NCBI GenBank assembly: GCA_021390615.1 | Contig: JAJEJU010000023.1 | Span: 292,686 to 356,685, forward strand | Direction of reading: 5' to 3' | From: Rhodanobacteraceae bacterium ZG21-1 | GTDB lineage: Bacteria; Pseudomonadota; Gammaproteobacteria; Xanthomonadales; Rhodanobacteraceae | Length of the DNA stretch: 64,000 nt | Shown here: positions 17,026 to 25,528 of the stretch, in pieces | Position numbering within the stretch: the stretch's first letter is position 1 | Layout: each line of letters begins with the position of its first letter | Program-made: the position numbers and the translations under genes | The notes under the pieces: model-generated | The model's database searches: none | Told to the model about the DNA's origin: nothing | The model's input: only the letters and a program-made list of their open reading frames with translations

Positions 17026-17052
17026 AAAGAAAAGGCGCCACGAGGGCGCCTT
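17026..17052 (-). terminator. intrinsic terminator of the DUF4156 lipoprotein gene
   Basis: On the minus strand, arms AAGGCGCC and GGCGCCTT close a 5-base loop and are followed by TTCTTT, 24 bases after the stop codon of the lipoprotein gene. It also isolates that gene from the MarR promoter region. Confidence 0.7.
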
Positions 17053-17075
17053 GGCTTGAACGGGTTTGACCGGCA

Positions 17076-17492
17076 TCAGCCGCTGCGCACCGGGAAGGTC
17101 TCGGTGCCGCCGGCGGCCGGCGGCGCGTTGGGCGCAGGGCTGGACCCGCCCTGGCGCGGCGGCGGCGTGAAGCCATGCCCGCCGCACTGGTAGGCGCCCC
17201 AGGGCTGCGAGCCGTCGGCGGGTTCGGCCAGCGGGTGGATGGTGTCGGCGTGCATCTTGGCGGCCTGGTTGCGCGCCAGCACCTCGAGTTCGTCGCGCAC
17301 CTTGATGTCGTTGCGGTCGAACGGGCCGACGTGGTCCATCACCGACACGGTGATCTTGCCCAGGTTGCGGCAGGCGGTGAGGTCGCCGTTCCAGGCGGTG
17401 CGCACGCTCTTGGCGCCGTCGTCCAGGGTAATGCCCCAGGCGCAGGCGCCCAGCAGCGCGACGGGAACGAGCAACAACAGGGTCTTGCGCAT
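17076..17492 (-). CDS. DUF4156-like lipoprotein
   Basis: A 138-residue predicted lipoprotein: signal peptide MRKTLLLLVPVALLGAC ending in the lipobox LGAC. The core contains TACRNLGKITVSV, the ARNQAAKMHADTI block and a closing GAYQC, as in DUF4156/RcsF-like proteins, where two Cys pairs and a small alpha/beta fold are usual. A Pro/Gly-rich tail (about residues 108-138) is added. Function unknown, possibly envelope-stress related by family resemblance. Confidence 0.72.
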   Translation of the reverse strand: MRKTLLLLVPVALLGACAWGITLDDGAKSVRTAWNGDLTACRNLGKITVSVMDHVGPFDRNDIKVRDELEVLARNQAAKMHADTIHPLAEPADGSQPWGAYQCGGHGFTPPPRQGGSSPAPNAPPAAGGTETFPVRSG

Positions 17493-17630
17493 GGAGAGCT
17501 CCGCGATGAAGACGAAACGGGCCGGACCGGTCCGCCCCCCATCCTAACCGAGGATGCGGCACGGCCCTAGGCCGGCAGCGCCGACGCTGCCGCGCCGGCG
17601 GGCCTTTCGTTCATGCTCCGGCAGATGCGG

Positions 17631-20492
17631 CTAGCGCACCGGCTTGCCGTCGGCGTCGATCACCTGCACCGCGCCGAGATTCAGCGCGCGCACCGGCTGC
17701 TCGATCTTCTTCAGGTCGCCCACGATCACCCAGGTCATCGACTCGGGGTGCACGATCTCCACGGCCGCTGCCTCGGCCGCGGCGGTGGAGATGCCCTCCA
17801 GCCGCGACTTCAGGGTCTGCACGTAGTCGTCGGGCCGGTCGTACAGCACGATGCCCTGCAGCGCGCCCAGCACGGCCGAGGTGGTCTCGTAGCTGCCCGG
17901 CAGGGCGCGGATGCGCTTGTCCTTGATCTTGGCGACCTCGGCGTCGGTCAGCGGGCGATCGCCGATCACCGCGCGTGCCTCCTTCAGCACCTCGGCCGCC
18001 GATTCGGCGGTCTTGTCGGTCTGTACCGGGGCGTAGAACAGGAACGGCCGCTGCGCCTGCGCATCCTGCAGGAAGCTGAAGGCGCCGTAGGCCCAGCGCT
18101 TGTCTTCGCGCAGGTTCATGTTGAGGCGCGAGGTGAAGGTGCCGCCGAGCGCGCCGTTGGCCGTCTGGATGGCCAGATGGTCGGGCGCGCGCGTCGACGG
18201 CGCCAGCAGGCCGGCCAGGATCAGCGACTGCGGCGCGTCCGGCCGGTCGATCAGGAACACCCGCGGCTTGGGCTGCGCCGCGACCTGGGCGATGTTCTTC
18301 TTCGGCAGCGCACTGTCCGGCGCTTTCCAGTCGCCGAACACGGCGTCCAGCTGCGGAATGATCCGGTCCAGCGCAGTGTCGCCGGCGACCAGGATCTTCA
18401 CGTTGTCCGGGCGCAGCCAGTCGCGCTGGAAGGCCGCGAGATCGCCGGCGTCGAGCGCCTTGATGCCGGCCTCGGTGCCGCTGCCGGTGAACGGGATGCC
18501 GTAGGCGTGGCCCGGGCCGTACAGCAGCGGCGGCAGGGTACGCAGGGCGGTGCCGACCGGCTGGGTCTTCTCCTGTGCGATGCCGGCCAGCCACTGCCCG
18601 CGGATGCGCTCGATGTCGGCGGCGCCGAAGGCCGGGTTGCGCACCACGTCGGCGAACAGCGCCAGCGACGGCTCCAGCTGGTCATTGAGCGCGTTCAGCG
18701 AGGCGAAGCAGGTGTCCAGGTCGCAGCCCACGCCGGTGATCGCGCCCAGCCGCTGGCGGCGCTTGGCGATCTCCACCGAGTCGAGGTCCTTGGTGCTCTC
18801 GCCCATCAGCGCGGCGGTGAAGCTGGCGGTGCCGAGCTTGCGCCCCTGATCGGCGGCGAAGCCGCTGTCGAACACCAGCTGCACGTGGGTCACCGGGATG
18901 GTATGGCGCTCGGCGAGGATCACCTCGATGCCGTTCTTCAGCTTGCCGCGCTGCAGGCTGGGAAAGCTCAGCTCGGGGAACTGATTGACCGTGGGCACGC
19001 CCTGGCTGCGGTCGACTTGGTGCGGACCCACGCTGTAGCTGCGCGCCGGCGGCGGCAGCGGCTGCGGACGGTCGCCGCCGGCCGGAAGACCGGCCACCGC
19101 GCGGTCTTCCGCGGCAGGATCGAAGCCCGGCCCGGCAGGCAGCACGGTCAGCAGATAGTCGCCCTTGCTCAGCCAGGCATCGGCAGCCTGCTTGACGCTG
19201 GCCACGCTGGCCGAGGCGATGCGCTGCAGGTCTTTCTGGTACGCGCCGGGATCGCCGCGATAGACCTGCCCCCGGGCCAGCAGGGCCGCTTTGCCGCCGA
19301 CTTTCTCCAGGCCGCGCACGAAGTCGGCACGGCTGCCGACCTTGACCCGCTCGAGCTCGTCCTGGGTCGGGCCTTGGGCGAGGAAGCTCTTCAGTTCGTC
19401 GGCGATCGCCGCCTCGACCTTGGCCGGATCGACGCCGTCCTTCACGTCGGCCTGGATCTGGAACTGATTGGCCAGGGCGAAGTCGCTCATGCTGGCCGAC
19501 ACGTCATCGACCAGCTTGTCGCGGTAGACCAGCCGCTGATACAGGCGCGAGGTCTTGCCGCCGCCGAGCACGTCGGCGGCGAGGCCGAGCTGGACCGCCG
19601 CGTCGCTGCCGAGCTGCGGCACCACCCAGGTGCGGATGATGCGCGCCTGCGCCACGTGGTCGTGCTGCACGCCGCGGGTGGAACCGGCCAGCGGGGTGAT
19701 CCACGGCCGCTGGTGCGCCACCGGCGGGCCGGCCGGAATGTCGCCGAAGTATTTCTCGGCCTTCGCCCTGGCCTGCGCCGCGGTGATGTCGCCGGCCAGC
19801 ACCAGGGTGGTGTTGGCGGCGCCGTAGTTGCTCTGGAACCAGTGCTTCACGTCGTCTAGCGAGGCCGCGTTGAGGTCGGCCATCGAGCCGATGGTGTCGT
19901 GGTGGTACGGATGGTTGGCCGGATAGGTGTTGAGCAGGATGTTTTCGTCGACGCGTCCATAGGGACGGTTCTCGTCCTGACGCTTCTCGTTCTGCACCAC
20001 GCCGCGCTGGGTATCCAGCTCCTTCTGGCCGATCGCGCCGAGCAGGTGGCCCATGCGGTCCGACTCCATCCACAACGCCATGTCCAGCGCGGTGGTCGGC
20101 ACGGTCTCGTAGTAGTTGGTGCGATCGAACCAGGTGGTGCCGTTCTGGTCGGTGGCGCCGGCCAGCTCGAACGGCTGGAAATAGGTGCCCTTGTGGCTCT
20201 CCGAACCGGAGAACATCAGATGCTCGAACAAATGGGCGAAGCCGGTCTTGCCCGGCGGCTCGTCCGCCGAGCCGATGTGGTACCAGACTGACACCGCCAC
20301 CACCGGCGCCTTGTGGTCCTCGTGCACCACCACGGTCAGCCCGTTCGGCAGCACGAAGCGAGTGTAGGCGATGTCCGGAACCTGCGCGGTGGCTGGCGCC
20401 TCGGCGGCGATGGCGGGGGCGACGCCCGGCGGGAGCGCACCCGCGAGGCTCAGCAGGCCCGCGATCAGCAAGGCGAGGGGTTTCTTGACCAC
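17631..20492 (-). CDS. M16 family metallopeptidase (pitrilysin-like), secreted
   Basis: A 953-residue protein with an N-terminal signal peptide (about 1-30). The inverted zinc motif HLFEH is at 87-91 with the distal Glu expected near 169 in the QNEKRQDENR region. Two M16 units follow each other: an active N-terminal half and an inactive C-terminal half without HxxEH (roughly from residue 500), joined by a Pro-rich linker near 470. Such enzymes degrade short peptides in the periplasm or at the surface. The start is GTG at 20492. The gene is alone, divergent from the sigma-54-driven small gene. Confidence 0.92.
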   Translation of the reverse strand: MVKKPLALLIAGLLSLAGALPPGVAPAIAAEAPATAQVPDIAYTRFVLPNGLTVVVHEDHKAPVVAVSVWYHIGSADEPPGKTGFAHLFEHLMFSGSESHKGTYFQPFELAGATDQNGTTWFDRTNYYETVPTTALDMALWMESDRMGHLLGAIGQKELDTQRGVVQNEKRQDENRPYGRVDENILLNTYPANHPYHHDTIGSMADLNAASLDDVKHWFQSNYGAANTTLVLAGDITAAQARAKAEKYFGDIPAGPPVAHQRPWITPLAGSTRGVQHDHVAQARIIRTWVVPQLGSDAAVQLGLAADVLGGGKTSRLYQRLVYRDKLVDDVSASMSDFALANQFQIQADVKDGVDPAKVEAAIADELKSFLAQGPTQDELERVKVGSRADFVRGLEKVGGKAALLARGQVYRGDPGAYQKDLQRIASASVASVKQAADAWLSKGDYLLTVLPAGPGFDPAAEDRAVAGLPAGGDRPQPLPPPARSYSVGPHQVDRSQGVPTVNQFPELSFPSLQRGKLKNGIEVILAERHTIPVTHVQLVFDSGFAADQGRKLGTASFTAALMGESTKDLDSVEIAKRRQRLGAITGVGCDLDTCFASLNALNDQLEPSLALFADVVRNPAFGAADIERIRGQWLAGIAQEKTQPVGTALRTLPPLLYGPGHAYGIPFTGSGTEAGIKALDAGDLAAFQRDWLRPDNVKILVAGDTALDRIIPQLDAVFGDWKAPDSALPKKNIAQVAAQPKPRVFLIDRPDAPQSLILAGLLAPSTRAPDHLAIQTANGALGGTFTSRLNMNLREDKRWAYGAFSFLQDAQAQRPFLFYAPVQTDKTAESAAEVLKEARAVIGDRPLTDAEVAKIKDKRIRALPGSYETTSAVLGALQGIVLYDRPDDYVQTLKSRLEGISTAAAEAAAVEIVHPESMTWVIVGDLKKIEQPVRALNLGAVQVIDADGKPVR

Positions 20493-20554
20493 GATCAGAC
20501 TCCGGCAATGACAGATAGTCCACCGAGGCTAGCCAGCGCCCGATGGGCCCGCAA

Positions 20555-20568
20555 ATGACCTTGGTCAT
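20555..20568. promoter_or_regulatory. inverted repeat in the M16 upstream region
   Basis: ATGACC and GGTCAT pair perfectly around TT, 63-76 bases upstream of the M16 start codon. A dyad of this size is typical for a dimeric regulator; which gene it controls (M16 or the divergent small gene) is unknown. Confidence 0.4.
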
Positions 20569-20580
20569 GTTCTTGCGATG

Positions 20581-20624
20581 TGTCCGCGCTGTCCGCGAAG
20601 CCGCCCGGGCGCTGTCCGCGGACA
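20581..20624 (+). promoter_or_regulatory. TGTCCGCG repeats, possible enhancer (UAS) for the sigma-54 promoter
   Basis: TGTCCGCG occurs as direct repeats at 20581, 20590 and 20613; the last one is part of a perfect palindrome TGTCCGCGGACA (20613-20624). The cluster ends about 67 bases before the -24 element of the sigma-54 promoter, separated by an AT-rich stretch (20648-20690) that could bend. The distance and dyad fit binding sites of a bacterial enhancer-binding protein; the protein is not known. Confidence 0.5.
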
Positions 20625-20691
20625 CCTAATCCGGGCGCAAGCCATGAGATTTAATCCTTAAAATTCAATGCATTAAATCCATTTCAAACCT

Positions 20692-20706
20692 TGGCACGGG
20701 CTTTGC
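20692..20706 (+). promoter_or_regulatory. sigma-54 (RpoN) promoter -24/-12
   Basis: TGGCACG at 20692-20698 and TTGC at 20703-20706 match the sigma-54 consensus TGGCACG-N4-TTGC exactly, with the invariant GG and GC separated by 10 bases. The start of transcription would be near 20718, giving a leader of about 30 bases with the ribosome site GGGAGAAAG before ATG 20750. Confidence 0.8.
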
Positions 20707-20749
20707 CATCAAAGGGTACAGGCCAATCCTGGCCCCTGGGAGAAAGACC

Positions 20750-20971
20750 ATGCAATTCGAGACCTTCATCCTGCGCAGCCTGTTCGCCGCCTGCCTGCTG
20801 ATCTGCAGCCTGGTCATGGGCGCCATGATCTATGCCAAGCCCGCCCCGGCCCCGGTGACCACCCAGCCGACGGTGGCGCAGTCCGCCACTGTCGCTCAGG
20901 CCCTGGCCGTGGTGCCGGTCAGCTGCGCGCTGCCGTCGGACGGCGTGATCTGCCCGCGCCGCGTCGGCTGA
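20750..20971 (+). CDS. small single-pass membrane protein of unknown function
   Basis: A 73-residue protein with one hydrophobic segment (about 7-28), then an Ala/Pro/Val/Thr-rich linker and a short tail holding two cysteines (Cys59 and Cys68) in CALPSDGVICPRR. With an N-in start the tail would be periplasmic and could form a disulfide. A strong ribosome-binding site (GGGAGAAAG, 6-8 bases before ATG) and the sigma-54 promoter support that it is expressed. No family is recognised. It is followed after 15 bases by trmL, which has its own -10-like sequence. Confidence 0.72.
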   Translation: MQFETFILRSLFAACLLICSLVMGAMIYAKPAPAPVTTQPTVAQSATVAQALAVVPVSCALPSDGVICPRRVG

Positions 20972-20974
20972 GCC

Positions 20975-20980
20975 GATAAT
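20975..20980 (+). promoter_or_regulatory. -10-like hexamer directly before trmL
   Basis: GATAAT lies 6 bases upstream of the trmL ATG. If it is a sigma-70 -10 box, transcription would begin at or next to the start codon (leaderless). No convincing -35 box is seen. Confidence 0.4.
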
Positions 20981-20986
20981 GCACGG

Positions 20987-21451
20987 ATGCTCCACGTCAT
21001 CCTGTTCCGACCCGAAATCCCGCCCAACACCGGCAATGCGATCCGCCTGTGCGCCAACACGGGCGCCTCGCTGCATCTGATCCGCCCGCTGGGCTTCGAG
21101 CTGGACGACGCCCGTTTACGGCGCGCCGGCCTGGACTATCACGAATACGCCCGCGTGGCGGTGCACGACGAGCTGGAACACTGCCTCGCCGCCCTCGGCC
21201 AGCCGCGCGTGTTCGCCTTCTCCACCCGCGGCCGCGTCGCCCATGTGGATGCGCGCTACGCCGACGGCGACGCCCTGCTGTTCGGCTGCGAGACGGCCGG
21301 CCTGCCGGGCGAGGTGCTGGAAGCGATTCCGCCGGCCCAGCGGCTGCGCCTGCCGATGCGGCCCGACAGCCGCAGCTTGAACCTGTCGAATACGGTGGCG
21401 GTCGCGGTCTACGAGGCCTGGCGCCAACTCGGCTTCGACGGCGCCGCCTAG
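20987..21451 (+). CDS. trmL: tRNA (cytidine(34)/uridine(34)-2'-O)-methyltransferase TrmL
   Basis: A 154-residue SPOUT-class methyltransferase. The N-terminal [20 protein letters not shown] and CANTG blocks, the GCETAGLP motif and the C-terminal knot region [20 protein letters not shown] are diagnostic. TrmL methylates the ribose of the wobble base in tRNA-Leu isoacceptors. Size and motifs match E. coli TrmL (157 residues). No ribosome-binding site is visible upstream. Confidence 0.94.
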   Translation: MLHVILFRPEIPPNTGNAIRLCANTGASLHLIRPLGFELDDARLRRAGLDYHEYARVAVHDELEHCLAALGQPRVFAFSTRGRVAHVDARYADGDALLFGCETAGLPGEVLEAIPPAQRLRLPMRPDSRSLNLSNTVAVAVYEAWRQLGFDGAA

Positions 21452-21600
21452 CGCGGCGAATTGCGCGGACACGACCTCGCGATCGAGCCGGTTGCGCATT
21501 GCGCGGCCGAGCCGAAACACCGTGCGCCGTCCGCCCTCGATGCTCGAATCTCGATCCGCACGGCGACGAGCCGCTACAGCAGGCCGCTGCAGCGGGCCGC

Positions 21601-21606
21601 TACAAT
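21601..21606 (+). promoter_or_regulatory. -10-like hexamer directly before ubiJ
   Basis: TACAAT lies 6 bases before the ubiJ ATG, in a 160-base gap holding no gene. The spacing suggests a leaderless or nearly leaderless transcript; the -35 region is not clear. Confidence 0.45.
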
Positions 21607-21612
21607 CGGCGG

Positions 21613-22278
21613 ATGAATAGCCCCGCCCCGAATTCCTGGCTGCCCCTGCCGCTGCGCAAGCTGGCCGGCCGCGCGCTCGAAACCGCGCTGAACCACGTGC
21701 TCTCGCTGGACCCCGACACCGCGCAGCGGCTGGCCGCGCTGGACGGCCGCCGCATCAGCCTGCATCTGCGCGGCCCCGAGCTGGCCCTGGCGGTGAGCGT
21801 CGACGGCGGCAAGCTGCGGGTAGGCCCGCCACAGGACGACGGCGAGCTGCGCGTCGCAGCGACACCGGGCAGCCTGCTGGCGATGCTGCTGCGGCGCGAT
21901 GACGATGGCGTGGCGCCCGGCAAGGTAGAGATCGCCGGTGACGCCGAACTGGCACGACGGCTGGAGAAACTCGCCAGCCGCTTCGCGCCCGACTTCGAGG
22001 AAGCCTTCGCGCGCAGCTTCGGCGACGTGCTTGGTGTGCCGCTGGCCAAGGCCATGCGCAAAGGTCTGGCGCATGCGCGCGAAAGCGCTGCCCATCTGAG
22101 CGAAGACGCGGCCGACTGGCTGCGCGACGAAGCGCGCGTCACGGTGGCGCCGGGCGAGGTGGACGAATTCCTCGACGGCGTCGACACCCTGCGTGAACGC
22201 AGCGAGCGGCTCGAAGCGCGACTGGCGCGGCTGGAGCAGCGCTTGCGCGCGAATGTCGCGAAAGGACCGGCGGCGTGA
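21613..22278 (+). CDS. ubiJ: ubiquinone biosynthesis accessory factor UbiJ (SCP2 domain)
   Basis: A 221-residue protein. The N-terminal SCP2-like lipid-binding domain spans about 1-120 ([37 protein letters not shown]), and the C-terminus is a charged coiled coil ([19 protein letters not shown]). UbiJ binds hydrophobic ubiquinone intermediates and organises the cytosolic Ubi complex with UbiK; a ubiK gene is also present at 39.9-40.2 kb. The next gene is ubiB with a 4-base overlap. ubiE, which often precedes, is absent here. Confidence 0.9.
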   Translation: MNSPAPNSWLPLPLRKLAGRALETALNHVLSLDPDTAQRLAALDGRRISLHLRGPELALAVSVDGGKLRVGPPQDDGELRVAATPGSLLAMLLRRDDDGVAPGKVEIAGDAELARRLEKLASRFAPDFEEAFARSFGDVLGVPLAKAMRKGLAHARESAAHLSEDAADWLRDEARVTVAPGEVDEFLDGVDTLRERSERLEARLARLEQRLRANVAKGPAA

Positions 22279-23927
22279 CGCCGCTGCGCGCGGTGCCGCG
22301 CCTGCTGCGGGTCGCTTCGGTGCTGCTGGCCTGGCGGCTCGACGCACTGGTCGAAGGCGCCAGCCTGTACTGGCCGCTGAAGCTGCTGCGCCCGCTGCTG
22401 GCGCGGCCGCGGCCGGGCGCGGCGGAACTGTCGCGCGGCGCGCGGCTGCGCCTGGCGCTGACCGAGCTGGGCCCGATCTTCGTCAAGGCCGGCCAGGTGC
22501 TGTCGACCCGCCGCGACCTGGTGCCGGCCGACATCGCCGACGAGCTGTCGCTGCTGCAGGACCAGGTGCCGCCGTTCCCGGGCAGCCAGGCGCGCGCCAT
22601 CGTCGAGCGCGAGCTGAAGGCGCCGATCGATCGCCTGTATGCGCGCTTCGACGAGCAGCCGCTGGCCTCCGCCTCGATCGCCCAGGTGCATGCCGCGACC
22701 ATGCTCGACGGCAGCGAGGTGGTGGTGAAGGTGCTGCGTCCCGGCATCGACCGGCAGATCGCGCGCGACGTGAGCCTGCTGCACTCGCTCGGCGAACTGG
22801 CCCAGCGCTGGCATCCGAATGCCGACAAGATCCGCCCGCTCGAGGTGGTCGCCGAAGTCGAGAAGATGCTGGAGAACGAGCTGGACCTGCAGCGTGAGGG
22901 CGCCAGCGCCAGCCTGCTGAAGCGCAACTTCGCCAGCGGCGTCGACCTGTACGTGCCGGCCGTGTACTGGGACCTCACCAGCCAGGGCGTGCTGACCCTG
23001 GAGCGCGTGCGCGGCCTGAGCAGCGACGACATCGCCGCGATCGATGCCGCCGGCATCGACCGCAAGGCGCTGGCGGCGAAGGGCGTGCGGGTGTTCTACG
23101 AACAGGTGTTCCGCGACAACTTCTTCCACGCCGACGCGCACCCCGGCAACATCTGGGTCGATCCGCTGCGACGCGAGGAGCCGCGCTTCATCGCGCTCGA
23201 CTTCGGCATCATGGGCTCGCTGCCCGAGGCCGACCAGTACTGGCTGGCGCAGAACTTCATCGCCCTGTTCGAGCGCGACTACGCGCGCATCGCGCAGCTG
23301 CACGTGGACGCGGGCTGGATGCCGTCGACGGTGCGGCTGGACGAACTCACCGCGGCGGTGCGCACGGTGTGCGAGCCGTACTTCACGCGCCCGCTGTCGC
23401 AGATCTCGCTGGCCGAGCTGGTGGTGAAGCTGTTCCAGACCGCGCGCCGCTTCGAGCTGACCCTGCAGCCGCAGCTGATCCTGCTGCAGAAGACCCTGCT
23501 CAACATCGAAGGGGTCGGCCGCATGCTCGACCCCGACATCGATATCTGGGCGGTGGCACACCCGGTGCTCAAGCGCATCCTGCGCGAGCGCTACAGCCCG
23601 CGGCGCACCTTGCGCGAGCTGCGCAAGCGGTTGCCGGAATGGTTCCACATCGCGCCGCAGCTGCCCGAGCTGGCGCACGAGGCTCTGCAGCGCGCCGCAC
23701 GCGGCGAGCGGCGGATGCTCGCCGACGTCGGCACGCTGGAACACGAGGCCAAGCTGGTACGCCGCCTGCTGCACATGCTGGGCAGCGGCCTGCTCGGCGC
23801 CTCGCTGCTGATCAGCGCGAGCCTGCTGTGGGCGCTCGCGCCGCAGCACGGCATCTGGCTGCCGCTGTGTCTCGGCGCCGCCGGCTTGCTGGCCTTCGTG
23901 CACGGCTGGCTGCGTTCGCGCCGATAG
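22275..23927 (+). CDS. ubiB: UbiB, ABC1/ADCK-family kinase-like protein for ubiquinone synthesis
   Basis: A 550-residue protein of the atypical ABC1 kinase family. The characteristic KxGQ motif is at Lys71-Gln74, then the ExE-type and Ala-rich nucleotide loop region ([11 protein letters not shown]), the catalytic [11 protein letters not shown] and the metal-binding DFGIMG. Two hydrophobic segments at the C-terminus anchor it to the inner membrane. It supports ubiquinone biosynthesis, probably by releasing lipid intermediates through ATP hydrolysis. The GTG start at 22275 overlaps the ubiJ stop by 4 bases. Confidence 0.95.
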   Translation: MTPLRAVPRLLRVASVLLAWRLDALVEGASLYWPLKLLRPLLARPRPGAAELSRGARLRLALTELGPIFVKAGQVLSTRRDLVPADIADELSLLQDQVPPFPGSQARAIVERELKAPIDRLYARFDEQPLASASIAQVHAATMLDGSEVVVKVLRPGIDRQIARDVSLLHSLGELAQRWHPNADKIRPLEVVAEVEKMLENELDLQREGASASLLKRNFASGVDLYVPAVYWDLTSQGVLTLERVRGLSSDDIAAIDAAGIDRKALAAKGVRVFYEQVFRDNFFHADAHPGNIWVDPLRREEPRFIALDFGIMGSLPEADQYWLAQNFIALFERDYARIAQLHVDAGWMPSTVRLDELTAAVRTVCEPYFTRPLSQISLAELVVKLFQTARRFELTLQPQLILLQKTLLNIEGVGRMLDPDIDIWAVAHPVLKRILRERYSPRRTLRELRKRLPEWFHIAPQLPELAHEALQRAARGERRMLADVGTLEHEAKLVRRLLHMLGSGLLGASLLISASLLWALAPQHGIWLPLCLGAAGLLAFVHGWLRSRR

Positions 23928-24018
23928 ACGATACCGGCGACGCTAGCGGCCATGACCGATCGCTTCGATCCTAGCCATTGCCGATGCAAAAGCATCCGTT
24001 GAAGACGAGGACCTGCAC

Positions 24019-24264
24019 ATGATCGAGGGTTGGCTCGAAGAAATCGAAGCGGCACAGCGCGAGCGAAACTACCTGATTCGGGGCGAGGCGCATGCCCGCA
24101 TCGCCTACGGCGACGAGGCCGAGGACTGGGGCGCCGGCGTCAGGTCCTGCCGCGATTGCGGCGTGGCCAAGGGCCAGCTGCATGTATCGGGCTGCGATAT
24201 CGAGCGCTGCCCGGCCTGCGGCGGACAGGCGCTTTCCTGCGGCTGCCGCGACGAAGCCCACTGA
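24019..24264 (+). CDS. small zinc-ribbon-like protein
   Basis: An 81-residue protein with a charged helical N-terminus (1-35) and a Cys-rich C-terminal half: Cys44 and Cys47 (CRDCG), His55, Cys59, Cys64 and Cys67 (CPACGG), Cys74 and Cys76. The order suggests a zinc ribbon or two-zinc module. Ribosome site GAGGA precedes ATG 24019. It ends 8 bases before the truC start and is probably cotranscribed. No function is assigned; nucleic-acid binding is a guess from the fold type. Confidence 0.72.
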   Translation: MIEGWLEEIEAAQRERNYLIRGEAHARIAYGDEAEDWGAGVRSCRDCGVAKGQLHVSGCDIERCPACGGQALSCGCRDEAH

Positions 24265-24272
24265 AAGAACCG

Positions 24273-25037
24273 ATGCAAGACACTCGCTTGGAATCTCTTC
24301 CGCTCGACCACCCGGATGTTGCCGCCGGCAAGCTGCCGATCCTCTATCAGGACGACGACCTGATCGCGGTGAACAAGCCGGCCGGGCTGGCCGTGCACCG
24401 TTCGAAGATGGTCGGCAACGCCGAGACCTTCCTGGTCGATGTGCTGCGCGAGCAGGTCGGCGGCACCCTGCATCTGGCCCATCGGCTGGACCGCGCAACC
24501 AGCGGGGTGCTGCTGGTGGCGCGCCGCGCCGAGACCGCGGCGGCGCTGGGCGAGCAGTTCATGAGCCGCGACGTGCACAAGCAATACCTGGCGGTGGTGC
24601 GCGGCTGGCCCGAGCCGGCCGAGGGCGTGGTCGACTACGCGCTGCCCGGTTCGCGCGACAGCGGCCCGCGCCGCGAAGCGCGCACCGGCTATCGGCGGCT
24701 GGCCGCCACCGAAGTGCCGATCGCGCTGGGCCGCTATCCGCAGCAGCGCTACGCGCTGGTGCTGGCCGAGCCGCAGAGCGGCCGCTTCCGGCAGATCCGC
24801 AAGCATATGGCGCACATCCACCATCCGGTGATCGGCGATTGCCAGCATGGGCGCAGCGACCACAATCGGCTCTACAAACAGTACTTCGGCTGCCATCGCA
24901 TGCTGCTGCACGCCTGGCGGCTGAGCTTCCGCCATCCGGCCGACGGCAGGGCGATGACCCTGGAGGCGCCGCTGGATGCGGCCTTCGCCGGCCTGCTGGA
25001 TCGCTTCGGCTGGTCGCAGCCTGCCGTGCCCGCCTAG
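24273..25037 (+). CDS. truC: RluA-family pseudouridine synthase, TruC-like (tRNA U65)
   Basis: A 254-residue enzyme with the RluA catalytic motif HRLDRATSGVLL (catalytic Asp in HRLD) and the upstream VNKPAGLAVHRS. It lacks an N-terminal S4 domain, and the blocks RFRQIRKHMAHI and HPVIGDCQHGRSDHNR are typical of TruC, which isomerises uridine 65 in tRNA-Ile and tRNA-Asp. RluA-type rRNA specificity cannot be excluded from sequence but the C-terminal pattern favours TruC. Confidence 0.88.
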   Translation: MQDTRLESLPLDHPDVAAGKLPILYQDDDLIAVNKPAGLAVHRSKMVGNAETFLVDVLREQVGGTLHLAHRLDRATSGVLLVARRAETAAALGEQFMSRDVHKQYLAVVRGWPEPAEGVVDYALPGSRDSGPRREARTGYRRLAATEVPIALGRYPQQRYALVLAEPQSGRFRQIRKHMAHIHHPVIGDCQHGRSDHNRLYKQYFGCHRMLLHAWRLSFRHPADGRAMTLEAPLDAAFAGLLDRFGWSQPAVPA

Positions 25038-25092
25038 GCTGCACGCGGCGGACCAGCTGCAGCGCGTCAAGACAAATCCGGCGAGGCGCCGG

Positions 25093-25098
25093 CTAAAA
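25093..25098 (+). promoter_or_regulatory. -10-like hexamer directly before arfB
   Basis: TAAAAT lies 7 bases before the arfB ATG, with AAGACA 18 bases further upstream as a possible -35. The spacing points to a leaderless transcript. Confidence 0.5.
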
Positions 25099-25105
25099 TG
25101 CGCAC

Positions 25106-25528
25106 ATGCTTGCGATCAGTCCACACATCGCCATTCCCGAGCAGGAGCTGACCGAGCGCTTCCTGCGCGCCGACGGCCCGGGCGGCCAGCACGTGAACCG
25201 CACCGAGAGCGCGGTGGAGCTGCGTTTCGACGTGGCCCGCTCGCCGTCGCTGCCGGAAGAAATGCGCGAGCGCCTGCTGCTGCGCCGCGATCGCCGGCTT
25301 ACCGACGAGGGCGTGCTGGTGATCCAGGCGCGCCGCTTCCGCGACCAGGCGCGCAACCGCGACGATGCGCGCGAGCGCCTCGCCGAGATCCTGCGCGCGG
25401 CGCTGAGCGCTCCCAAGAAGCGCATCGCGACCCGGCCCAGCCGCGCCTCGAAGGAGCGCCGCCTGGCCGGCAAGCAGCAGCGTTCCCGTCTCAAGCAGGG
25501 GCGTTCGCGCCCGCCAGGCTTCGAATGA
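25106..25528 (+). CDS. arfB: alternative ribosome-rescue factor ArfB (YaeJ)
   Basis: A 140-residue peptidyl-tRNA hydrolase of the class I release-factor type. The catalytic GGQ is at 26-28 in DGPGGQHVNRT, and the basic tail (KKRIATRPSRASKERR through the C-terminus), which enters the empty mRNA channel, is complete. ArfB frees ribosomes stalled without a stop codon. The stop overlaps the next ATG by 4 bases. Confidence 0.94.
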   Translation: MLAISPHIAIPEQELTERFLRADGPGGQHVNRTESAVELRFDVARSPSLPEEMRERLLLRRDRRLTDEGVLVIQARRFRDQARNRDDARERLAEILRAALSAPKKRIATRPSRASKERRLAGKQQRSRLKQGRSRPPGFE

